A stretch of DNA of 64,000 bases from Arion vulgaris. Lineage: Eukaryota > Mollusca > Gastropoda > Stylommatophora > Arionidae. The stretch is from contig CM036774.1 in NCBI GenBank assembly GCA_020796225.1, forward strand, positions 26,212,791 to 26,276,790, in the 5' to 3' direction. Under the pieces are notes generated by a model, which did no database searches, was not told the origin of the DNA, and saw only the letters and a program-made list of their open reading frames with translations. The translations under genes and the position numbers were made by a program. Below, in pieces: positions 10,746-21,151 of this stretch. Numbering within the stretch: the first letter of the stretch is position 1; each line of letters opens with the position of its first letter.

Positions 10746-10880
10746 ATCAAGTGCCGTGCCGGTTGGCTTAAGCGATCCTGTCTCTCCACATATGTCTGTC
10801 TCTGATACAATACATCAACTCCATCACTGAACCATTGCCGAACCACGATTTCAAGTCGTCTGTCCTGAATGTTGTCCCAT

Positions 10881-11050
10881 TGTCTCAAGAAGACCACGAA
10901 GAAAATGGATTCAGGATGTAACTGATAGTTTGAATATGACGGCTGCAGAGGCAGGACATCTGGCTATGGGAGAGAGAAATTCCGGAGGACTGTGGGTGTG
11001 GGGGCGGGGGCGCAAAGTTCTGCTCAGGACAAGCTATTTGATGATGATGT
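10881..11050 (+). pseudogene. 3' end of LINE family d
   Basis: Reads GRPRRKWIQDVTDSLNMTAA, then EAGHLA.., with KFCSGQ at the end, followed by GATGATGATG. It matches the better copy at 49.0-49.85 kb. Extra G-rich bases near 10995 break the frame. Confidence 0.75.
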
Positions 11051-11099
11051 CTCCGTCTATCTCTCGTCCCCTGTATTTTACCTGTTGTAACCAAATGTT

Positions 11100-11383
11100 C
11101 TCAACTGCCCCTTCTAATTATTTGTCCGAAAAGCCTTGATGGTCTGTTTCTTATTCGATTGATGAGATTTCGATATGAATCTGTCTCTGACAAGATCTCT
11201 TCATTTGTATTTCTAGCTGTCAATGGAACTTTCAACATTCTTCTGAGAGACAACATTTCTGTGCCTTCCAATGTTCTTACCATTTGTCTGTTCATTGTCC
11301 ATGACTCACTGCCACATAAAAGTATTGACTCTGTGTAGCATTGGATTACTCGTTTCCTCAACGCCACTACACCTGGAAGTCCT
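11100..11383 (-). pseudogene. non-LTR pol C-terminus (family d-like)
   Basis: The minus strand reads VALRKRVIQCYTESILLCGS, ESWTMNRQM, LRRMLKVPLTARNTNEEIL and RIRNRPSRLFGQIIRRG. The order (Y.S.LLYG.E.W, LRR.L.I..T...TNEE, IR.R...F.GHI.RR) is the standard tail of RTE-like reverse transcriptases. The CG replaces the usual YG. Upstream it is cut by a truncated SINE-3. Confidence 0.8.
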
Positions 11384-11449
11384 CGATCCAGAAGCACTTG
11401 AGCTTTCAGCTCTTCGGCTTGGTGCCATGAACATTGTAAATCTGGAGAA
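11384..11449 (-). mobile_element. SINE-3 3' fragment
   Basis: Only the 3' portion of SINE-3 (CGATCCAGAAGCACTTGAGC on the plus strand), joined to LINE sequence on the left. Confidence 0.75.
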
Positions 11450-11489
11450 GACCAATTGGACAAGGTTTAAGAAAAAGTATTGGCTCTAT

Positions 11490-11691
11490 ATCATCATCAT
11501 CAAATAGCTTTTATCATGTTCGTTTTATCCGTTGTCATTATTTTTTTGTTTTTGCCACATTGAGATATAGATTTTGTTTTTCGCTTTTATCTTTCACTTC
11601 TAATAATTTCTCAATCCCCTTTTGTGATGTTGACAGTAACACTGTATCATCAGCGTATCTTAGTTCAGGTATTTCTCTTCCTCCGATTATA
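11490..11691 (-). pseudogene. internally deleted LINE with YADD motif
   Basis: The minus strand reads EIPELRYADDTVLLSTSQKG then IEKLLEVKDK and NLYLNVAKTK, so the catalytic YADD of the RT is intact. Soon after, it jumps to the family's 3' terminus (CTATTTGATGATGATGATA, about 11490-11510), deleting the whole C-terminal part. It ends at the MITE insertion at 11692. Confidence 0.8.
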
Positions 11692-11949
11692 CAGGGTGTT
11701 CAAGATAATTGCAGCCCCATTGACAATTCGACAGTTGCCAGGTACACATTGAGTTGTGTTTATTTACTATTTAAACCGGTTCTGACTAGCTCGTCCTACG
11801 TCACATTTGTTCATCGCCCCTTCCCGCACTACAATTACACACCGTCACACAACCTTGACCTATACTACGTCATAACTGAACCTTTCCATTTCCATACATA
11901 TATTCCAGATTAGCTCCATTCACGGGCTGCAATTATCTTGAACACCCTG
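11692..11949. mobile_element. Tc1/mariner-like MITE, TcM-1 copy 1
   Basis: A 258-bp element with inverted ends CAGGGTGTTCAAGATAATTG and the exact complement at the right. With the flanking bases the inverted match is about 30 bp and perfect. It is bounded by TA on both sides, as expected for Tc1/mariner. It carries no transposase. The second copy at 61714-61971 has the same length. Confidence 0.88.
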
Positions 11950-12272
11950 TATATAGCATTAGATTGATCGTTTCCTCATCTCCACTACACCTAGAAGTAG
12001 AAAAGTTATTGATATACGTTACTTTATAGTTATGAATTACGATGTTTAAAAGAGAATAACTTGAAGTAGAACAACAATAAAGTATCAGGTGTGTATGAAC
12101 AAACAGTTAGTCAAGTCAACTAAACATAGAAAACTACTGGTAGAAGATAAACAAATATAGATATAGACATGCGGAGAAGTGTTAGGAAAACATGGGAACA
12201 CCAGTAGAAGGAGTGAGTAATATGTGAAACTATATCAACATGAGAAATGATGGGAAGTAAATGAAAGTGAAA
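11950..12272. other. spacer with a short LINE echo
   Basis: The first 50 bp (GATCGTTTCCTCATCTCCAC) resemble the LINE segment at 11350-11380. The remainder is unassigned. Confidence 0.45.
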
Positions 12273-13465
12273 CACAATCACTAGTTTCAAAACAATGATT
12301 CTCAAAGCATATTTAGAAGTCAATAATGTAATCACAAGTTTCAAAACAATGATTCTCAAAGCATATTTAGAAGTCAATAATGTAATCACAAGTTTCAAAA
12401 CAATGATTCTCAAAGCATATTTAGAAGTCAATAATGTAATCACAAGTTTCAAAACAATGATTCTCAAAGCATATTTAGAAGTCAATAATGTAATCACAAG
12501 TTTCAAAACAATGATTCTCAAAGCATATTTAGAAGTCAATAATGTAATCACAAGTTTCAAAACAATGATTCTCAAAGCATATTTAGAAGTCAATAATGTA
12601 ATCACAAGTTTCAAAACAATGATTCTCAAAGCATATTTAGAAGTCAATAATGTAATCACAAGTTTCAAAACAATGATTCTCAAAGCATATTTATAAGTCA
12701 ATAATGTAATCACAAGTTTCAAAACAATGATTCTCAAAGCATATTTAGAAGTCAATAATGTAATCACAAGTTTCAAAACAATGATTCTCAAAGCATATTT
12801 ATAAGTCAATAATGTAATCACAAGTTTCAAAACAATGATTCTCAAAGCATATTTAGAAGTCAATAATGTAATCACAAGTTTCAAAACAATGATTCTCAAA
12901 GCATATTTAGAAGTCAATAATGTAATCACAGGTTTCAAAACAATGATTCTCAAAGCATATTTAGAAGTCAATAATGTAATCACAGGTTTCAAAACAATGA
13001 TTCTCAAAGCATATTTAGAAGTCAATAATGTAATCACAAGTTTCAAAACAATGATTCTCAAAGCATATTTAGAAGTCAATAATGTAATCACAAGTTTCAA
13101 AACAATGATTCTCAAAGCATATTTAGAAGTCAATAATGTAATCACAGGTTTCAAAACAATGATTCTCAAAGCATATTTAGAAGTCAATAATGTAATCACT
13201 AGTTTCAAAACAATGATTCTCAAAGCATATTTAGAAGTCAATAATGTAATCACAAGTTTCAAAACAATGATTCTCAAAGCATATTTAGAAGTCAATAATG
13301 TAATCACAAGTTTCAAAACAATGATTCTCAAAGCATATTTAGAGTAATAATGTAACACAAGTTTCAAAAAAATGATTATCAAAGCAAAATGTAGAAGTCA
13401 ATAAGTGCAATCACAAGTTTCAAAACAATGATTCTCAAAGCATATTTAGAAGTCAATAATGTAAT
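12273..13465 (+). repeat. 54-bp minisatellite, about 22 copies
   Basis: Very uniform 54-bp units starting GATTCTCAAAGCATATTTAG. Variants are few (CACAAGT, CACAGGT, CACTAGT; GAAGTC or TAAGTC). Since 54 is 18 codons, frames stay open on both strands (to 420 codons on minus, ILKLVITLLTSKYALRIIV repeated). Near identity at the DNA level and absence of start or flanking exons argue for homogenisation by unequal exchange, not coding. Confidence 0.95.
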
Positions 13466-14344
13466 CCGGAGAAATATGAGAATATGACATTTTTAGATTA
13501 ATTGGAACAAAAGAGGTAGAAGTTGTGTGTGTGTGTGATCTTGTAAACCAAAACAACACTTTGTGTTCTACGTAGTTTACACCCAGAACCTCAGTACGTT
13601 GCGCCCCCGTTAGTTCTATACTGTATATAGGATAGGCACATCTGAAGTTTGGCCAAAGCGTAGGCATATTATCCAACAGGATCGCAGTTTCTACCCAAAA
13701 CGTGACTATAAAACATTTCAAGAAACCATCACTTTAACAAGTACCACATCTGGAGGTCTACTATAATATGGTATCAGATCGTATGGTTGGTGATGTTGAT
13801 TCATGATATTGACAACAGCATAGATACGAATGGATGGAAGACTAGATAGGGAACCAATTAATGAACTAGTCAAACTATAGCTTGAAGACGAACGACCACA
13901 ACATTGTACATACATATCTATATGGCAAGAAGACTAGAGAGTATAATATATAGCAACGCAAGTCTTGTCCAGAAATTAGTGAAGAAGACGAGACATGAAG
14001 TTTAACAAAAAAGAATCAATCTAACGGATAAGAGAGCTGAAAATAGATAGTATGATGGTTGCGATAAACATGGACAAAAATCTGCTCAATATAGAAGAAG
14101 AATGACTAATGTTTGTTGAAAAACCTGCTTTTCACATTTATATATATAGACATAGATTAGACGAATTTTCACCGTGAAATTTTCTATTTTTTAAAATGAG
14201 TTGTGTGTGCGTGTGTGTGCGCGCTCTCCTGTTCTATTTCGTTGGTACTGGCTTACGTGAAGTATGTGTGTATTATCTCCAATTCTATTTCGTTTGTACA
14301 GGCGTACGTGGGAGCTTCAGTAGTGTACTTGCTACTTACGCAAG
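13466..14344. other. unassigned region
   Basis: About 880 bp with short GT/TG runs near 13525 and 14203. No supported gene. Confidence 0.5.
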
Positions 14345-14543
14345 TGCTCAGGTTGAATTTCATAGTGGGCGTGAAATGTTTCCCCGACCGTAACGACTCT
14401 CAGGTCGACCCAGCCTTAATGGCTGGAAGAGCACCGGGAAGTAAAGACAGCCGGCGGGATGTTGACCACATCACCCATCGTGTGCCAACAGTCAATGAAA
14501 TATACAGATCTAACACTGTATTACCCTATATACCATGAGGTAT
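14345..14543 (+). mobile_element. SINE-4 copy, tail split by SINE-3
   Basis: Family marks: CTCAGGTCGACCCAGCC, GGGAAGTAAAGACAGCCGGC, GATGTTGACCACATCACCCA, TCGTGTGCCAACAGTCAATG. The end (CATGAGGTAT) continues after SINE-3 at about 14750-14790 (GAGGTATAAAACGGGTTTC). Other copies lie at 23.51 and 43.73 kb. A head resembling GGTTGAATTTCATAGTGGGC suggests a decayed B-box. Confidence 0.75.
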
Positions 14544-14749
14544 TTTGTGGGTTTTTCGATCCAGAAACACTTGAGCTTTCAGCTCTTCTGCTCGGTGCCA
14601 TGGACATCGTAACCCTTCGGTTCGGTGCCACGAACACCGTAAATCTGTAGAACCTGTTGCTTTTCTGCCAAACCGCGGATAAGAACCGCACTCACCGGGG
14701 GCTTGCCACCCGTCGTCCAACGCGCTTCGAACACATTGGGCAGGCGGGC
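14544..14749 (-). mobile_element. SINE-3 inserted in SINE-4
   Basis: Full-length antisense SINE-3 flanked by ATACCATGAGGTAT (14530-14543) and ATACCACGAGGTAT (14750-14763), a 14-bp duplication with one mismatch. The duplicated bases belong to the SINE-4 tail, so SINE-3 arrived later. Confidence 0.9.
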
Positions 14750-14796
14750 ATACCACGAGGTATAAAACGGGTTTCTTTACTTTGTTTGCGTTACAG

Positions 14797-14980
14797 TCAC
14801 GCCCGGGGCTGCAAGGAGCAACGAATAGTAACACTGCGACCTACAACGCATGTCGTAAGAGACAACTAAGGTAGGGACCTTGGGATGCTACCCTAGTAAA
14901 TAAAAAAAACGTCGCAGAAATGTGCTTATTCTTTGCTATCCTTGCAGACCCCGGCCACACACTAGGGGATTTCACCTTAT
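14797..14980 (+). mobile_element. rearranged SINE-2 fragments
   Basis: A forward SINE-2 piece (GAATAGTAACACTGCGACCT to GTCGCAGAAAT, to about 14925) is followed by an inverted head piece (TTCTTTGCTATCCTTGCAGA to ACACACTAG). Partial forward and reverse copies lying back to back indicate a fold-back or template-switch rearrangement. Confidence 0.65.
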
Positions 14981-14981
14981 C

Positions 14982-15372
14982 TTATCATTGAATCTTATCA
15001 TTGAATCTTATCATTGAATCTTATCATTGAATCTTATCATTGAATCTTATCACTGAATCTATCCTGAATCTGATCTGAATCTTATCATGAATCTGATCAT
15101 TGAATCTTATCATTGAATCTTATCATTGAATCTTATCACTGAATCTTATCACTGAATCTTATCATTGAATCTTATCATTGAATCTTATCATTGAATCTAT
15201 CATTAATCTTATCCTGAATCTTATCATTGAATCTTATCACTGAATCTTATCATTGAATCTTATCACTGAATCTTATCACTGAATCTTATCATTGAATCTT
15301 ATCATTGAATCTTCACTACTCTATTGAATCTTATCATTGAATCTTATCACTGAATCTTATTGAATCTTATCC
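14982..15372 (+). repeat. 13-bp minisatellite
   Basis: About 30 units of CTTATCATTGAAT with CACTGAAT variants and small deletions. Confidence 0.95.
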
Positions 15373-15589
15373 TATGATATGCGTGTGTGCGGGGAAACGT
15401 TGTGGGGGAATTGTGATTGTTCCATCTTATAGATGTGTTCCATCTTATAGATGTGCTGTTGCATCTGTAGCTGTTACTCCATGTTGTCTAGAATCTCAGC
15501 GATGTTATCAATCTATTTATCGAGTTACTAGTCTTCCTTGTCTCACTGTTGTTATAGCTAGCGTCTCACGTTGTCGATGTTGTCAGTGT

Positions 15590-16092
15590 TATAGCTAGGG
15601 CGTGTCTTCCTCGTCTGCTGACGCCATGTTGTCGAGTGTTAAGCTAGAGCGTGTCTTCACGTCTCCTGACGCCATGTTGTCGAGTGTTATAGCTAGGGCG
15701 GCTTGTCTCATGACGCCATGTTGTCGAGTGTTACAGCTAGATGCGTGTCTTCCTCGTCTCCTGACGACATGTTGTCGAGTGTTATAGCTAGGGCGTGTCT
15801 TCTCGTCTCTGACGCCATGTTGTCGAGTGTTATAGCTAGGCGTGTCTTCCTCGTCTCCTGACGCCATGTTGTCGAGTGTTATAGCTAGGGGCTGTCTTCT
15901 CGTCCTGACGCCATGTTGTCGAGTGTTATAGCTAGGGGCGTGTCTTCCTCGTCTTCTGACGCCATGTTGTCGAGTGTTATAGCTTAGAGCTGTCTTCCTC
16001 GTCTCTAACGCCATGTTGTCGAGTGTTATAGCCAGGGCGGTCTTCCTGTTTCCTAACGCCATGTTGTCGAGTGTTATAGCTAGGGCGTGTTT
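15590..16092 (+). repeat. 50-bp minisatellite, ten copies
   Basis: Ten 44-52 bp units with core GCCATGTTGTCGAGTGTTAT followed by AGCTAGGGCGTGTCTTCCTC. It is more GC-rich than its surroundings and holds a CpG in GTCGAG of every copy. Small indels rotate the frame. Confidence 0.95.
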
Positions 16093-16180
16093 GTTGAAAA
16101 CATGTTTGATTCTCAATCTTTTCTCTTAGATTTATTTTTAATAGATGCAGTTCTTTGATACTCAAAATGATTGTTGTGAT

Positions 16181-16460
16181 GTTTTTATCTTCAAGTCTCC
16201 AAACAGTTACTTATTGATTGAGTAGCGCGATGATTGATTGATATGTGATTTTAATCTTCAAGTTTAACAAAGTTATATTTAAATGAGTAAAGCGCGATCA
16301 AATATGATTGATCTGTGATGTTTTTTATCTTCAAGTTTATCACAAAAGTTAATTATTGATTGAGTAAGCGCGATCAATATGATTGATCTGTGATGGTTTT
16401 TGTCTTCAAGTTTAGCAAAGACAGTTACTGACTGACTAAACGCGATCAGATATGATATCA
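16181..16460 (+). repeat. about 72-bp repeat, four diverged copies
   Basis: Four units contain ATCTTCAAGTTTA, GTTA.TTATTGATTGAGTA and GCGCGATCAA. Divergence and indels suggest an old array. Confidence 0.85.
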
Positions 16461-16877
16461 TTAAGTACCTGGCTGTTTCTCATGTGTATCGCAGACCAGA
16501 TTTGGACACTTCAAAGAAGGAACATCATTAAGTCACTCTCAAAGTTGTGATTATACCTTTGCCACTTAAGTGATGTCTACCACAGCTTGCAGAATACTAT
16601 TGTCACATGGACTACTAGCAGCCAACTGAGATCCGGCTGGTACCCAGTATGCCAGGAGTGCCAGCACTGTCTCAAGAATCCTGGAAACATATACAACAAG
16701 ATATTGACATTATGCAATCTGGTCGGAGACGGAAGAAGCGACATAAGCTCTCCATAGCCAAACTGTGCTCATGTATGACGGTACAGCCTCAGGATGACTT
16801 TCCGGAGAGTAGCCGCCCATTTGACAAAAAGTCTCCGGTAGGTATTGTACATAGAAACATATATGTAATAGTTGTTT
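16461..16877. other. unassigned region
   Basis: A 102-codon plus-strand frame (16649-16957) starts here, but it runs into the hAT-M1 MITE and has no recognisable domain. I do not call a gene. Confidence 0.45.
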
Positions 16878-16885
16878 GTGTATTG

Positions 16886-17219
16886 CAGTGGCGGCTCGTC
16901 ATTAAGGGCCAGTGGGGCCGAGTCCCACCAAAAATAAGGTGTTTGTTTGTTTGTTAAGTAAGGGATTAAAGCCTCTTTAAGCCGAGGCACGCCCTTTCAA
17001 CCTAAGGCGAACCTTTTATTGGTTATATCAGAGCGTGTAGGCCAACAAACATGAAAAATAAGAATTAACTCCTTTCGGAGAATCCAATATATATTAATAT
17101 ATATAGGTGTAACGTGTATTTATTATTTTATACATTCAAATATATCCTAACCGAAACCATGATTTTTCCGAAAATATCTGTCTGGCCCCACCAACAAAAA
17201 TGATCACGAGCCGCCACTG
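16886..17219. mobile_element. hAT-M1 MITE copy 1, 334 bp with nested insert
   Basis: Ends are CAGTGGCGGCTCGTCATTAA and the inverted ATGATCACGAGCCGCCACTG. The flanks are a perfect 8-bp duplication GTGTATTG (16878-16885 and 17220-17227), diagnostic of hAT. A second copy of 165 bp at 24663-24827 lacks the central 168 bp found here, which are REP-9. Confidence 0.92.
16942..17109 (+). mobile_element. REP-9 inserted in hAT-M1
   Basis: This segment begins TTTGTTTGTTTGTTAAGTAA, contains CACGCCCTTTCAACCTAAGG and ends near TATATAGGTG. Two more copies occur at 26.45-26.60 and 28.89-29.03 kb, and the hAT-M1 copy at 24.66 kb supplies an empty site. It is therefore a small mobile repeat, perhaps a SINE. 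I see no clear A/B boxes. Confidence 0.75.
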
Positions 17220-17227
17220 GTGTATTG

Positions 17228-17649
17228 GATATTGGTTACTGAACTGATGTCACAGCACTCCGTGTAGACCGATTGGGGCTCATTCTCTTCAACAGATGTC
17301 AAAGGGTATGCATACTGATGGTTCCTGTTGTTCGCTGGTTAAACACACTTCTCTCTCTGCCTCTCAGTCATCAACTTGTACAACCTGTAATACCAAACAC
17401 CCTCAATCGATGAATTGATTAACATCAATTTTAATGTCCTTGACTAACACTAGAACAGGAGAACATCCCTCTTATCCATCTTAAACTCCCCAACAATCGA
17501 TGTCTTTGATGCAAGCGTGACCGCGCGTCTCGTTGTCGCAAACACCCGCATGACCATGACTTTAAATTCACGTGAGTTTTTGGAGGCATGTCTCTGAAAC
17601 TACAGTCGCTCACTGCATGATAGTGCTACAAATTTATAGTGATTTCAAG
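17228..17649. other. unassigned region
   Basis: No known repeat or gene seen. Confidence 0.5.
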
Positions 17650-18058
17650 AAAGATCTTCTTTCTTTTGTCCTTCTCTGCTTTTTGCCGCTAGGCGTAGCA
17701 GGTTTAACTGATGATCGGTTTCCGAGATAATGCTCGCTCGGTCGCTTGATATGGTGTGGTATTGTGGAGTTTTAAGATGTCTGTAACTCCATCAACCCAT
17801 CTTTTCTTGGTCTGCCCTTTCCTCTTGATGATTCCATTTTCAGGTTGTACGCTCTTGCAACTGGTGTATTCGGGTTCATTCTGACCAAGTGGCCAAACCA
17901 TTTGAGTCTCTGTTTGTCAATAAATCTAATAGCAGGTGTTGTTCCGACTGTTCTTCTAATTTCCTCATTTCTTATATGGTCTCTTCTTGTTTTATTTACT
18001 GCTTTCCTCAGGCATCTCATTTCGCATGTGGTAATTTTCCTTTCTTGTTCTTTTGTCA
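17650..18058 (-). pseudogene. LINE family c, pol C-terminus
   Basis: The minus strand reads [60 protein letters not shown] and [17 protein letters not shown], ending near LSRKPIIS. This is the C-terminal region downstream of the RT. One frameshift lies near GRPRK. The fragment is cut on its 5' side by the (TA)n tract. Confidence 0.85.
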
Positions 18059-18153
<95 letters not shown>

Positions 18154-18166
18154 CATATATATATCT
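18059..18166. repeat. (TA)n microsatellite
   Basis: About 54 TA dinucleotides with a CATACA break near the right end. Confidence 0.98.
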
Positions 18167-18485
18167 CCATTCCTCCCCTCTCGCTTTCTTCCTGTTAGTA
18201 CACACGTTGTACATATAAACTGCTCAGCTTCTGTATATCTTGTTTTTCTGACGTGAAATGTTACAGATGAGGTATCATATAACTGTCAGCCATACACACA
18301 TACACATACATGTTGCAGCAACCTGCGGCGACGACGGAGTCTGTAACGTGAGCTCAGTCAGAGACGAGTTACTAGTAGTAAAGTGCAACACCATTAACAA
18401 CTGTCTGTGCACGTTCTTGCTAGAGGCTGCTCCCCTCTCTGCTCATTGTTAAGTCAAGAGATAACAGAGATAACGATGTTTAGAC
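18167..18485. other. unassigned spacer
   Basis: Contains a short CA-rich stretch (ACACACATACACATACA, about 18294). No gene seen. Confidence 0.5.
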
Positions 18486-18614
18486 TTCCATCTTGTATCT
18501 GGCTATCATCTTGTATCTGACTATCATCTTGTATCTGACTATCATCTTGTATCTGACTATCATCTTGTATCTGACTATCATCTTGTATCTGACTATCATC
18601 TTGTATCTGACTAT
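18486..18614 (+). repeat. 18-bp minisatellite
   Basis: Seven units of CATCTTGTATCTGACTAT. It stops directly at the start of SINE-6. Confidence 0.95.
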
Positions 18615-18840
18615 GTGGCCTAGAGGTTAGGGGCTCGCCTCTCGTTCCCATAGGTACTTAGTTCGCTCCCTCGTGGAGCCATCGGGTATTTTTCAAAGAT
18701 CCCTAATCTCAGTGTAAGTGAGATCGAGGTCATAGTCCTATCGGAGACGGACGATAAAACTTAGGTACTGTTTTCAAATTGAGCACATAAAAGAACCCTT
18801 GGCAGCTCAACATCGAGAAGAACAAGCTGGAAAGCATAAT
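18615..18840 (+). mobile_element. SINE-6 copy
   Basis: tRNA-like head GTGGCCTAGAGGTTAGGGGC TCGCCTC with a B-box-like TTCGCTCC. The body GATCCCTAATCTCAGTG, CCTATCGGAGACGGACGATA, then GCACATAAAAGAACCCTTGG resembles a domain (CGGAGACG, ACGTAAAAGA.CCC) that I recall from mollusc SINEs. A second copy lies at 58.48 kb. Confidence 0.75.
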
Positions 18841-19149
18841 TGATTAAAACAGATTACAAATAAAATTGCTGCAGAATATTGTCACCATCTTGAAAATTAC
18901 ACCAGGGGCCCTCGCCAGTGCTACGGAATTTGTGCACTGTAGCTGAGATCTTCCAGTATAAGAAAGAGATTGGAGCACACATGGTTATTCACCGAAGTGC
19001 AATGATGATGGTCATATTAATCAATCAATGAATCAATATGATTGTACACGCAATCTACAAGTCAATTTACAAGTGACTAGACCCAACAGAAATTGTGTTC
19101 ATTTTAACCAATAACCAGTAAAATAACGGTTTACGGAACTGTGGTTTGT
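18841..19149. other. unassigned spacer
   Basis: No gene or known repeat recognised. Confidence 0.5.
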
Positions 19150-19400
19150 CCACTTGGTGAGATTAAACCCACATACAAGTATTTTGGGCACATAAAAGAC
19201 ATGACACCATGATAAAACATTTACTAGAGGGGAAAGTTGAGGGAGAAGAGCAAGAGGAAGACCGAGAGATAAGTGGAGGAAACTTTAAGAAATGGACAGG
19301 TTACAGTCTGGCAGTGTGCAACACCAAGGCGAAAGATAGAGGATGCTGGAGATTCATTGCAGCCAACCTTCGATGTGGAGACGGCACCTGATGATGATGA
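19150..19400 (+). pseudogene. LINE 3' end, family b-like
   Basis: Conceptual reading in shifted frames gives KYFGHIK, then LLEGKVEG (19221-19250), GRPRDKW, LAVCNTKAKDRGCWRF and IAANLRCGDGT followed by a TGATGATGATGA terminus. The order FGHI.R / EGK.EG..RGRPR / A.DR..WR is the usual end of an RTE-like pol. At least one frameshift near 19255 kills it. Confidence 0.75.
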
Positions 19401-19955
19401 CACCAGTTACAAGAGAGTACAATCTGACAATGGAATCATCAAGAGGAAGGGGGAATAGAAGAAATTAAAATACAAATTATAAATGCAATCTTCATACCAA
19501 CACTGTGCTACCAGGGCCAGACATGGACACTGACAAAAGAACAAGAAAGAAAAATTACCACATATGAAATGAGATGCTTGATGAAAGCAGTAAATAAAAC
19601 AAGAAGAGACCATATAAGAAATGAGGAAATTAGAAGAACAGTCGGAACAACACCTGCTATTAGATTCATTGAAAAACAGAGACTCAAATGGTGTGGCCAT
19701 TTGTGAGAATGAACTCGAATACACCAGTTGCAAGAGCGTACAACCTGAAAATGGAATCATCAAGAGGAAGGGGCATACCAAGAAAATGGTGGGCTGATGG
19801 AGTTTGCAGACATCTTAAAACTCCACAATACCACAGCATATCAAGCGACCGAGCGTGCACGATCTTGGAAACTGATCATCAGTTAAACCTGCGACGCCTA
19901 GCTGCAACAAAAAAAAAAAAGGCAGAGAAGGACAAAAGAAAGAAACATACTGTTA
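19401..19955 (+). pseudogene. LINE family c, pol C-terminus and 3' end
   Basis: The plus strand gives [77 protein letters not shown] and LRRLAATKKKK before an A-rich end. It is the forward partner of the 17.65 kb fragment. A stop after GHL and frame changes make it a pseudogene. An extra [12 protein letters not shown] block at 19418-19455 partly duplicates the later NLKMESS region. Confidence 0.85.
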
Positions 19956-20424
19956 CTATTTAGTACATGATCATTTTGACAGCTTCACCGACTGTCGATC
20001 TCACGCGCATACACACAGACACGATAACACAGATGAAAAAACAACATACTCATTCCAGCCTGACTTCCTCACCAAAATGTCCAATCATCTTGTGTCTCCT
20101 AGTTATGCTATTTCTCTACCGCTTTTGCACGAGCATGCATAAATTATCTCTCTCCTTCCCAGCCCCAGTTTTACCAGCAACCGTTCTTTATGAACTCACT
20201 AACAACTTGTTTCTAGCAATCGAATGGATTAAGAAAACTCACACATTAGTTAGCCGTCTCACACAGTTTTTGATGTGTATACTCACAGACGTCAACTAGA
20301 ATAAGGTCAAAGAAAGTAGTTCTTAGCCTCAAGCTGTTAGCGCCTTGAGATATTGTTACACAATACTATTTTATGACCTTTTACGTCTTTACAGACGGTC
20401 ATTTGTGGGTAAGTGTGTTACTGT
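19956..20424. other. unassigned region
   Basis: A 110-codon plus frame at 19967-20299 has no domain I recognise. No supported gene. Confidence 0.45.
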
Positions 20425-20725
20425 GAGGAGTCTGGCTGAATATATTAGAGCGGGTTCCAATTCGGGGGACCCGGGTTCGATCCGCGTAAGGCTAATGAGT
20501 TTTTTTCTGTCGTGGGCATAAAGAAAAATCCTAACCTGAACAGTTTTACGGTGACTGCACTAGCCATGCGACCATTAAGTACCTCATGCGACCATTAAGT
20601 ACCTCATGCGACCATTAAGTACCTCATGCGACCATTAAGTACCTCATGCTTATATCCTCCCTGACCTACACTGCTCTACCAAGCGGTAGCACCGGCAATA
20701 AAGACAGTTACTGTAATGACTTTGT
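20425..20725 (+). mobile_element. SINE-8-like element with internal 20-bp repeat
   Basis: tRNA-like head with a strong B-box (GACCCGGGTTCGATCCGCG, about 20468). Downstream come CCTAACCTGAACAGTTTTAC and CCTCCCTGACCTACACTGCT. The body is expanded by four copies of a 20-bp unit (ATGCGACCATTAAGTACCTC, 20568-20648). Only one copy occurs in the window, so the family status is inferred from the head. Confidence 0.55.
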
Positions 20726-20967
20726 CAAGTTTGCTCTTGTTTCTCTTGCCTTCAAGCTCACCCCTTACCCCTGGAGTCGGAGAAGGTACGCCTGAATAGC
20801 GGGATACATTGATAATAAGGAAAGCATGCCTTCACGCATAAATCAGTCAGAAGCGCCATAGTAGATGCCCTGACTATGCCTGAATTATTCATAGCGAATG
20901 CACGCAAGAAGAAGAAGAATAGGCTCATGCCTAAGTTTATCTCCAAGAGATCCTGTATCTCTTCCCC

Positions 20968-21143
20968 CAGGACCGTACAGTATATTTTCTCAGTATGATG
21001 TAAGTCTTCGGAATGCCACCCGTTAAATGTTTTTTCTTTCAAATAACCTTCAATTGTGATCTTGATTTCGCTGCTTATGTCGTCCCCCTTACGGTGCCGC
21101 CTGATGCGGCCGCCTCTCTGTATCATAGCACGACACGACCCTG
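20968..21143. mobile_element. hAT-M3 MITE copy 2
   Basis: 176 bp, ends CAGGACCGTACAG and GACACGACCCTG. Flanks TCTTCCCC (20960-20967) and TCTTCTCC (21144-21151) form an 8-bp duplication with one mismatch. The body shares TATTTTCTCAGTATGATG and GCCGCCTCTCTGTATCATAG with the other copies. Confidence 0.85.
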
Positions 21144-21151
21144 TCTTCTCC

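Noticed and set aside
12120..13382. 420-codon minus-strand open frame
   Set aside because: It is made of a 54-bp tandem repeat whose length is a multiple of three; near-identical DNA units and openness on both strands make it a satellite artefact.
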